Shown here one piece after another: positions 1-5,889 of a DNA stretch of 36,838 bases; positions within the stretch are counted from its first letter, which is position 1; every line of letters begins with the position of its first letter. A program made the position numbers and the translations under genes. The stretch is from positions 1 through 36,838 of the forward strand of contig JBBRTB010000034.1 of assembly GCA_038244815.1 (NCBI GenBank), in the 5' to 3' direction. This DNA comes from DASVHS01 sp038244815 (lineage in GTDB: Bacteria; Acidobacteriota; Thermoanaerobaculia; Gp7-AA8). The notes beneath the pieces were generated by a model. That model did no database searches. It saw only the letters and a list, made by a program, of their open reading frames with translations, and was not told the origin of the DNA.

Positions 1-615
1 GAACAGCAGCGCGGTCACACCGATGGCGAACGATCCGAACAGAAACCAGTGGACGTTCGTCAGGCCGTTCATCAGAAACACGATGCCGAACCAACCCGCC
101 GTTCGCCACGATGGTCGGTCGACGTAGGCGAGCAGCGCCACGACCAGCAGCGGAAGCCAACCCGCAAACACGTGCTGGACGTGCGACAGATGCGTGAAGC
201 GGAACGGGACGAACGCGTGGAACACACCGGCCGTGATTCCGGCGATGAACGAGCCCGTCAGACGCACGCCCAGGAGGTAGGCGGCGAAGCCGGAGAAGGC
301 GAATCCGCCCAGCATGGCCAGGTTGTACGCGGTGACCGGACCGGCGCCGGCCAGGCGGAACGGCATCAACAGCAAGGCGATGCCGTACATGTTCTCGGAG
401 AGCGCCAGCGTGTCGTGCGCGGGATAGAAGATGTTCGCGTCGAACAGCGTCAGCGGCCGGTGAAACGTCGCGTAGTGATCCCAGTCGAGGATCCAGATGT
501 TGATGAACGGGTCGTTCGGATCGGCCACCGCGTGCGTGATCCGCGGCGCCAGCGGCCACGTCATCACGATCGCCAACGTGACGAAGATCGCAGACGCGGC
601 GAGGTGCTTCTGCAT
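1..615 (-). CDS. Multi-pass membrane protein, GT-C-like, partial (C-terminus off the left edge)
   Basis: The minus strand is open from an ATG at 615 to the window edge, giving 205 residues without a stop. The product starts with a hydrophobic segment (about residues 5-25). A polar loop rich in Asp and Trp follows (around PNDPFINIWILDWDHY), then at least five more hydrophobic helices. A first periplasmic loop with acidic residues after TM1 is typical of GT-C fold glycosyltransferases and related uncharacterised membrane proteins, which act on lipid-linked sugars in the cytoplasmic membrane. That assignment is inference from topology. The start codon is 22 nt from that of the divergent secreted protein gene at 638, so the two promoters must overlap each other or the genes. 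The C-terminal part is missing only because the window ends. Confidence 0.8.
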   Translation of the reverse strand, partial: MQKHLAASAIFVTLAIVMTWPLAPRITHAVADPNDPFINIWILDWDHYATFHRPLTLFDANIFYPAHDTLALSENMYGIALLLMPFRLAGAGPVTAYNLAMLGGFAFSGFAAYLLGVRLTGSFIAGITAGVFHAFVPFRFTHLSHVQHVFAGWLPLLVVALLAYVDRPSWRTAGWFGIVFLMNGLTNVHWFLFGSFAIGVTALLF

Positions 616-637
616 AATACGCAGCGAACCTTACCGC

Positions 638-1459
638 ATGCGTCCACCACTCCTCGTCCTGGCGCTTCTTCTCACCGTCGCCGTTTCAGCCACCGCCGCG
701 CCGAGACGGCGTGCCGTTTCGCCCGATCGATGCTCGACGACGGTGGGGCCCGCGTCGCTGTCATTCCCGGCGGCCGGCGGTCAGGCCAACGTCAACGTGA
801 CGGTCACGGGCGGATGCTCGTGGTCGCCTGTCGCCGGCGACTCGTGGATCACGGCTTCTCCATCCGGCAATCAGGTCTCGATCGGCGTCGCCGCAAATCC
901 GGCAGCGGCGCGCAGCGGACTCGTTCACGTGCGCGGTGCGGTCGTCGTCGTCAGCCAGGCCACTGTTCCGAATCTTCTGCAGAACCCGGGATTCGACAGT
1001 GGACTGGCGTTCTGGAGCGAAGCGTTCTCCCATGAGGGCTCGGCAACGGTCTCGCAGTCGTCACCGGTCGCCTCTCCCGGTCCCTCGCCCAGCGCGGCGT
1101 TGATCATCTCGAGCGCAGGTCCGGTCTATGGTCACCAGCTCAGCCAGTGCGTGAACGTCACCGGCGGCAAAACGTACGAATCGGGGACGCGCGTCCTCAT
1201 CCCGTCGGGCCAGTCCGCCGGCAACATCAACTTCGCTGTCTACGACTACTGGGTCCCCGACTGCACCGCCAGCGTCGGGTATCAGAACAGGCACATCCTC
1301 TCCGCGTATCAACCCACCGGCTCCTGGTTCGACGAAAGCGTCACCTGGACCCCGTCCTACGACGCAAAGAGCGTCCTCGTAGTCATCGGCGCGGGCGCGT
1401 CGACCGACCCTTCGTTTTCGGCATGGTTCGACGATCTGTACCTGCGGGAAAAGCCTTAG
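638..1459 (+). CDS. Secreted protein with BACON-like and carbohydrate-binding-like domains
   Basis: 273 residues from ATG 638. The frame is open further upstream, but the ATG at 638 begins a clear signal peptide (RPPLLVLALLLTVAVSATAA), so it is preferred. After a short basic linker, residues about 30-105 form a BACON/Ig-like beta domain (pattern C..TVGPASLSFPAAGG, then CSWSP...SWITASP). BACON domains are thought to bind carbohydrate or mucin. Residues about 110-273 open with NLLQNPGFDSGLAFW, the usual first strand of CBM-type jelly-roll modules, and end with WFDDLYL, the usual last strand. No catalytic motif is visible, so it is probably a binding or adhesion protein exported to the periplasm or outside. 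Family names are from pattern recognition; the two-domain beta architecture is fairly clear. Confidence 0.75.
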   Translation: MRPPLLVLALLLTVAVSATAAPRRRAVSPDRCSTTVGPASLSFPAAGGQANVNVTVTGGCSWSPVAGDSWITASPSGNQVSIGVAANPAAARSGLVHVRGAVVVVSQATVPNLLQNPGFDSGLAFWSEAFSHEGSATVSQSSPVASPGPSPSAALIISSAGPVYGHQLSQCVNVTGGKTYESGTRVLIPSGQSAGNINFAVYDYWVPDCTASVGYQNRHILSAYQPTGSWFDESVTWTPSYDAKSVLVVIGAGASTDPSFSAWFDDLYLREKP

Positions 1460-1460
1460 G

Positions 1461-1604
1461 GAGAAACCTCCAGGCAGAAACCTTGGGCAGAAACCTTGGG
1501 TTGCTAGGTCGCTGGGTCGCTGGGTTGCGCAGCTTCCGGTTACGGTTACCGGTTACCGTCAAACCCCGAGCACCGAGCACCCAGCACCGAGCACCCAGCC
1601 TCGG
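1461..1604. repeat. Mosaic of four short tandem repeats filling the gap before ddl
   Basis: The gap holds, in order: three copies of a 13-14-base unit containing AGAAACCT (1461-1500); four octamers of GGGTYGCT type (about 1498-1529); three units of CGGTTAC (about 1535-1560); and five heptamers CGAGCAC/CCAGCAC (about 1566-1600). CGGTTAC and CAGCACC also occur in the array at 8399-8537, which ties the two loci together. No long hairpin is formed here, unlike most other copies. The rest of the gap, 1605-1661, shows nothing recognisable. Confidence 0.85.
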
Positions 1605-1661
1605 GCCCACCCACCCGCGACCTCCGTCGAGTCGGTCCTGCGTTTGCACTGCCAGCGCTCG

Positions 1662-2711
1662 ATGAGCGTCATCGTCCTTTTCGGCGGGTCCAGCGACGAG
1701 CGCCACGTCTCAGTGGCGACGGCGCAGAATGTCGCGCGCACGCTCGGCAATCCTCTCTGCTGGTTCCAGGCGTGGTATGGGGCGATCCACGATGTTGCCG
1801 TCGAGCAACTCCTCGCTCATGAGCGCCCGTTCGAAATCGACTTCGATCCGCGGCGGCCCGCGCTCTGGCCCGATCTCGAGCAGGCCCTCGACACGTTGCC
1901 GGTCGAGGATCCGGCGTTCGTTCTGGCGCTGCACGGCGGCGCGGGTGAGGACGGAACCGTACAGAAACTGATGGAGAGGCGCGGTATCCCGTTCACCGGC
2001 TCCAGTTCCCGCGCCAGCGCGAACGCATTCGACAAGGGACGGGCCAAGGAGCTGGTAAAGGATCGCGTGCGCGTCGCCGAGTCGCGCATCGTCGGCGTAT
2101 CGGACGTGGAGGCGATTCGAACGGCCGTCGAGTCCATGCTCGATCATCACACGCGCATCGTGCTCAAGCCGCTCGCGGCAGGCTCGAGCCGCGGACTCTT
2201 CTTCCTCGATCGCGGCGGCGACATCGACGATGTCGTGCGCAAAGTCGAGAAACTGAGGCTCCCCTACATCATCGAACAGTTCATCAAGGGACGTGAGCTC
2301 ACCGTCGGCGTCATCGATCAAGGCGACGGGCCGGTGCCGCTGCCGCCGATCGAGATCGAGATCGATCCCGGCCGTGAATTCGACTACCAGGGCAAGTACC
2401 TCGGAAAAGGCACGCGGGAGATCTGTCCGGCGAAGATCCCGGACGAGATGTGGCGCGCCGCGCAGGAGACCGCCGTGGCTGCGCACACCGCTCTGGGCTG
2501 CGAGGGCTATTCGCGGACCGACATCATGGCCGGGAGCGACGGCTTGTACTTCATCGAGTTGAACGCCCTGCCGGGACTGACCACAAGCTCGCTCGTCCCC
2601 CAGGAGCTGCGCGCGGCCGGGCTCGACTTCCGCGAGTTTCTGGAGACCCAGGTCGAGCTCGCGCGCAAACGCGTCCGCGTCACGGCGGCGTCTGGTGCGG
2701 CGGCGCGTTGA
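1662..2711 (+). CDS. ddl: D-alanine--D-alanine ligase family protein (ATP-grasp)
   Basis: 349 residues from ATG 1662; a TTG at 1644 is an in-frame alternative. The enzyme joins two D-Ala with ATP for peptidoglycan precursor synthesis in the cytoplasm. Seen motifs follow the Ddl order: VLFGGSSDERHVSVATA at the N-terminus, LHGGAGEDGTVQ, GIPFTGSSSRASANAFDK, the ATP-grasp lysine strand VLKPLAAGSSRG, EQFIKGRELTV, YSRTDIM, and the metal and phosphate segment FIELNALPGLT with SSLVPQ. Length matches the family. No clear Shine-Dalgarno precedes ATG 1662, and the upstream gap is full of short tandem repeats. The 3' end overlaps the convergent 5'-nucleotidase gene by 32 nt. It is not in a cell-wall gene cluster, so an accessory D-Ala-D-X ligase role cannot be excluded. 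Confidence 0.88.
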   Translation: MSVIVLFGGSSDERHVSVATAQNVARTLGNPLCWFQAWYGAIHDVAVEQLLAHERPFEIDFDPRRPALWPDLEQALDTLPVEDPAFVLALHGGAGEDGTVQKLMERRGIPFTGSSSRASANAFDKGRAKELVKDRVRVAESRIVGVSDVEAIRTAVESMLDHHTRIVLKPLAAGSSRGLFFLDRGGDIDDVVRKVEKLRLPYIIEQFIKGRELTVGVIDQGDGPVPLPPIEIEIDPGREFDYQGKYLGKGTREICPAKIPDEMWRAAQETAVAAHTALGCEGYSRTDIMAGSDGLYFIELNALPGLTTSSLVPQELRAAGLDFREFLETQVELARKRVRVTAASGAAAR

Positions 2712-4419
2712 GCACGGTGATCCGGCCGTCGAGGGCCGGCGTGAGCGGCTGCGGAAACGACTTCAACTCGGCGGCGAAGAGATCGTGCAGCGTCCGTTCC
2801 TGCAGAACACTGACGCGCCCGGCGGGAATCGTGCTCGTCACCGGCAGGAAACCGTCGCCGCCGGCGGCAAGAAAATCGGGCATGGCCACGCGGTACAGCT
2901 TCTCCGGATCGAGCGGTGAGCCATCGGCCAGCGTCACACTCAGCATGCGGTCGCGTTCCCCGGCCGGCTTGTCCTTGCCGGCCGCGGCGTCAAACGTGTA
3001 GCGCAGGCCGCTGACCTGCATGATTCCGCGATCGGCGCCCGTCGTCAGACGCAGCACTTCCCGGATCTGGGCGCCCGTCATCATCACGATCGTCGGATAG
3101 TTGTCGAAGGGATTCACTTCGTAGATATCGCCGTAGGTGAGCGCCCCGGCGCGAAGATTCGTGCGGATGCCGCCGGAGTTGATGAAAGCGATGTCGGCAC
3201 CCGTGGCGCGTCGCAGCGCGTCGGCGAGCAGATCGCCGACCGTCGACTCCGAGCCAAAATTGCGCGTGAAGACACCCGCTGTAAGCACGCCGGCATCCTC
3301 GGATCGTTTCGCGTTCACGCGCTCGAGGTACGGCGCCACCACTGCCGCGATGGCCGGATCCGGCTCGATCGTGCGGCCGAGGAAGACGCGCGGAACGAGA
3401 GTGGAACCGGAAGCGGGGCCTGAGGCATCGCATCGTTCCGAGCCGCTCCACACCTTCGCGCAGATCATCGTCAGCGGACGAATGTTCGTTCTCGACGACT
3501 CCACGCGGTGGTGATCGTGGTCGATCCAGAGATCGACGGTCGAGAACTCCGCGCTGTAGGGCGCGGCCTGCGTGGCCGGCACGCCGCTCACGATCTCCCG
3601 CATGCGGCGGTGCGTGTGGCCGGCGAAATACGCGTCGATCGTTCCCGGCGGCAGGCCTTCCAGGAACTTCATGGCTTCTTCATCCGGGTTGCAACTGGCC
3701 AGGTCGTGAACGTCGTTCACGTCCCTGCAGTTGCCGCCCATGTGCGCGATGACGATCACCGCGTCTGCTCCCCGCGCGCGCAACTGGCGCGCCGCCGCAA
3801 TCGTGGCCGGGACGGGATCGCCGAAATTCAGCGCCGCCACATTCACGGCGATCGTGACATTGGGAGTGTCGGGAGTGGAGAGTCCGATGATGCCGATGCG
3901 TGCACCGCCGGCATCGACGATCGTGGATGGCTTCGCCCAGGGCGGTGTCTTTCCGGTCGCCTTTTCTGTCAGATTCGCGGAAAGGAATGGGAACTTCGCC
4001 AGCGCCGCGTTCTTCTCGAGAGCGCCGAGCGGATCGTCGCCGGGACCGGCGATGGTCACCGGCCCGGCCGGACCGTAGTCGAATTCGTGATTGCCGACGG
4101 CCGCCGCGCTGTATCCCATGGCGTTGTAAGCGCGCACGACCGGCTCGCCCTCGAAGAGGTTCGACTCCATGGTCCCCTGAAACAAGTCCCCCGAGTCGAC
4201 CAGCACGACGTGGTTCTGATCCTCCGCCCGGAGGGCCTTCACGTAGCTGGAGAGCAGTGCCACCCCGCCGTATCGTCCGGCAGTGGACTCATGCCCGTCG
4301 AACCAGCCGTGAACATCCGTCGTTCCGACGATGACCACGTGAACGGGCGGGTGGCTGGCGGGGGCGGTGGCGCAGGAGGAGGCGAGGAAGATCGCGATGA
4401 GGGCGAGGGCTCTTTTCAT
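2680..4419 (-). CDS. 5'-nucleotidase / 2',3'-cyclic phosphodiesterase family, exported
   Basis: 579 residues from ATG 4419. The frame stays open well upstream through the repeat array at 4435-4539, but the ATG at 4419 begins a signal sequence (KRALALIAIFLASSCATAP), possibly a lipoprotein signal with Cys after LASS. The N-terminal metallophosphoesterase domain shows the metal-binding series: GTTDVHGWFDG, VLVDSGDLFQG, VGNHEFDYGP, IVIAHMGG and AGHTHRRM. The C-terminal 5_nucleotid_C domain has FGSESTVGDLLADALR, FINSGGIRTNLRAG, YGDIYEVNPFDN and AAGGDGF. This is the UshA architecture: a periplasmic enzyme that strips phosphate from nucleotides or nucleotide sugars to scavenge nucleoside and phosphate. 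The 3' end overlaps ddl by 32 nt. The exact substrate cannot be read from sequence. Confidence 0.92.
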   Translation of the reverse strand: MKRALALIAIFLASSCATAPASHPPVHVVIVGTTDVHGWFDGHESTAGRYGGVALLSSYVKALRAEDQNHVVLVDSGDLFQGTMESNLFEGEPVVRAYNAMGYSAAAVGNHEFDYGPAGPVTIAGPGDDPLGALEKNAALAKFPFLSANLTEKATGKTPPWAKPSTIVDAGGARIGIIGLSTPDTPNVTIAVNVAALNFGDPVPATIAAARQLRARGADAVIVIAHMGGNCRDVNDVHDLASCNPDEEAMKFLEGLPPGTIDAYFAGHTHRRMREIVSGVPATQAAPYSAEFSTVDLWIDHDHHRVESSRTNIRPLTMICAKVWSGSERCDASGPASGSTLVPRVFLGRTIEPDPAIAAVVAPYLERVNAKRSEDAGVLTAGVFTRNFGSESTVGDLLADALRRATGADIAFINSGGIRTNLRAGALTYGDIYEVNPFDNYPTIVMMTGAQIREVLRLTTGADRGIMQVSGLRYTFDAAAGKDKPAGERDRMLSVTLADGSPLDPEKLYRVAMPDFLAAGGDGFLPVTSTIPAGRVSVLQERTLHDLFAAELKSFPQPLTPALDGRITVLNAPPHQTPP

Positions 4420-4434
4420 GGACGGCGCATTATA

Positions 4435-4539
4435 GGGTCGTGGGTCGTGGGTCGTGGGTCGTGGGGGCCTCGAAGCTCGTCCGGCAGTGCAACGAGGCCC
4501 CACGACCTGCGACCGACGACCGACGACCCACGACCCACG
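4435..4539. repeat. Inverted pair of GGGTCGT heptamer arrays with a G-quadruplex pattern
   Basis: Positions 4435-4462 are four perfect GGGTCGT units followed by GGGGG, which fits G3N4 repeated. A 20-nt loop (4473-4492) is flanked by a perfect 9-bp inner stem (GGGGCCTCG / CGAGGCCCC). The right arm 4502-4539 has five ACGACCS heptamers that pair with the left arm with few mismatches. The array fills the whole space between the divergent 5'-nucleotidase start (4419) and the ATG at 4540, which directly follows its last base. No Shine-Dalgarno is present for the 4540 gene. Confidence 0.93.
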
Positions 4540-5889
4540 ATGCTCTACCACGCCGCCGCAACGACTCTGGCCATCCTCCACGCCGCGTTCATCGTTTTCG
4601 TCGCGGCCGGGGCGTTGCTCGTTCTTCGCTGGCGATGGGTGGCGGCGCTGCAATTGCCGGCGGCGATCTGGGGAGCGGCCATCGAGATCATGCGCTGGGA
4701 CTGCCCGCTGACGCGCTGGGAGAATCTCATGCTTGCGAAGGCCGGCGAATCGGGATTCAGCGAGGGATTCGTCGCCCATCACCTCTTCGGAATCATCTAT
4801 CCGAACGGGCTGACACGCGGGGTCGAGATCGCGCTGGCGCTGTTCGTGGTCATCGTCAACTCCGCGGTCTATTGTTTCCTGTTCGTACAACGCGGACGCC
4901 CGGCCCGCCCCGACTTCTCCCCCGCCTGGTACGCGCGCGGGCCGCATGTCCAGACCATCTGGGGGCGGCTCGTCCGGTCGCGACGCATGGTCAAGGTCAA
5001 CCGTGAGGAGATCGAGACGCCGGACGGCGACATCCTGGTGCTCGATCACCTGCAAGGCACGCGCGCTCGATTCCTGCTCATGCACGGGCTTGAAGGCAGC
5101 TCCAACTCGGTCTACATCCAGGGATTGTTGTCACTCATCGCGCGGCGAGGATATGCGGCGACGGCGATCAACTTCCGTTCGTGCGCGCGCGATCCGGGCA
5201 ACCTCGCCCGGATGCTTCCCAACCGAACGGCGCGCTTCTATCACTCGGGCGAAACGAGCGACTTCGACTTCGTCGTGCGCACGATACACGCGCGCGAACC
5301 CGGCCTCACTCTCGTCGCCTGCGGTGCTTCGCTCGGCGGAAACGCGCTGCTCAAGTGGCTCGGCGAGCATCCGGGGCAGGACCTCATCCGCGCCGCCGCC
5401 ACGCTTTCCGTCCCCTACGACCTCGGGGCCGGTGCGAAGCATCTCGAGCGCGGCATGGGCCGCGTATACGTCGGCGGATTTCTGCGTACTCTGAAAGCGA
5501 AAGTGAAGAATGTGACGGTGCGATTCTCGAACAGCGGCGTCGACGCCGAGCGCGCCGCAAGGGCCAGGACGTTCCGAGAGTTCGACGACGTGGCCACCGC
5601 GCCGCTGCACGGCTTCGCCGATGCGGACGACTACTACGCGCGGGCCAGCTCGATCCATTTTCTCTCCCGCATCACCACACCGACGCTCTGCATCAGCTCC
5701 GACGACGATCCTTTCCTTCCGCGCGCGGTGCTCGATCGGGTGCGCGCCACCGCCTCGCCGCCGGTCGAGCTGGTGATCACCCGCGGCGGCGGTCACGTCG
5801 GCTTCGTGGGCGGCTTGCTCCCCTGGAAATCCGTCTACTGGGCCGAAGAGTTGGTTGTGGCGTGGCTGACGGCTAAGATCGAAGGGTGA
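4540..5889 (+). CDS. DUF2784 membrane domain fused to YheT-type alpha/beta hydrolase
   Basis: 449 residues. Residues 1 to about 120 match the DUF2784 pattern: three or four hydrophobic helices, with LHAAFIVFVAAGALLVLRWRW, the conserved WDCPLTRWEN, and HHLFGIIYPNGLTRGV. From about 130 on it is a YheT/UPF0017-type hydrolase: FSPAWYARGPHVQTIWG, LMHGLEGSS, then a complete triad, with nucleophile Ser264 in CGASLGGNALLKWL, Asp388-390 in SSDDDPFLP and His419 in GGGHVGFVGG. YheT relatives are esterases or lipases of poorly known substrate; DUF2784 has no known function. The fusion would tether the hydrolase to the membrane. The ATG abuts the repeat array and has no Shine-Dalgarno. The stop overlaps the E1 gene start (GTGA), so the two are probably co-translated. 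Confidence 0.88.
   Translation: MLYHAAATTLAILHAAFIVFVAAGALLVLRWRWVAALQLPAAIWGAAIEIMRWDCPLTRWENLMLAKAGESGFSEGFVAHHLFGIIYPNGLTRGVEIALALFVVIVNSAVYCFLFVQRGRPARPDFSPAWYARGPHVQTIWGRLVRSRRMVKVNREEIETPDGDILVLDHLQGTRARFLLMHGLEGSSNSVYIQGLLSLIARRGYAATAINFRSCARDPGNLARMLPNRTARFYHSGETSDFDFVVRTIHAREPGLTLVACGASLGGNALLKWLGEHPGQDLIRAAATLSVPYDLGAGAKHLERGMGRVYVGGFLRTLKAKVKNVTVRFSNSGVDAERAARARTFREFDDVATAPLHGFADADDYYARASSIHFLSRITTPTLCISSDDDPFLPRAVLDRVRATASPPVELVITRGGGHVGFVGGLLPWKSVYWAEELVVAWLTAKIEG

Noticed and set aside
3508..4539. An N-terminal extension of the DUF2784-hydrolase fusion by over 300 codons
   Set aside because: It runs antisense through the 5'-nucleotidase gene and then through the stop-free heptamer array. 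The ATG at 4540 starts the first conserved membrane helix.
4420..5085. An N-terminal extension of the 5'-nucleotidase
   Set aside because: It would be read through the array and antisense to the fusion gene; a clean signal peptide begins at 4419.
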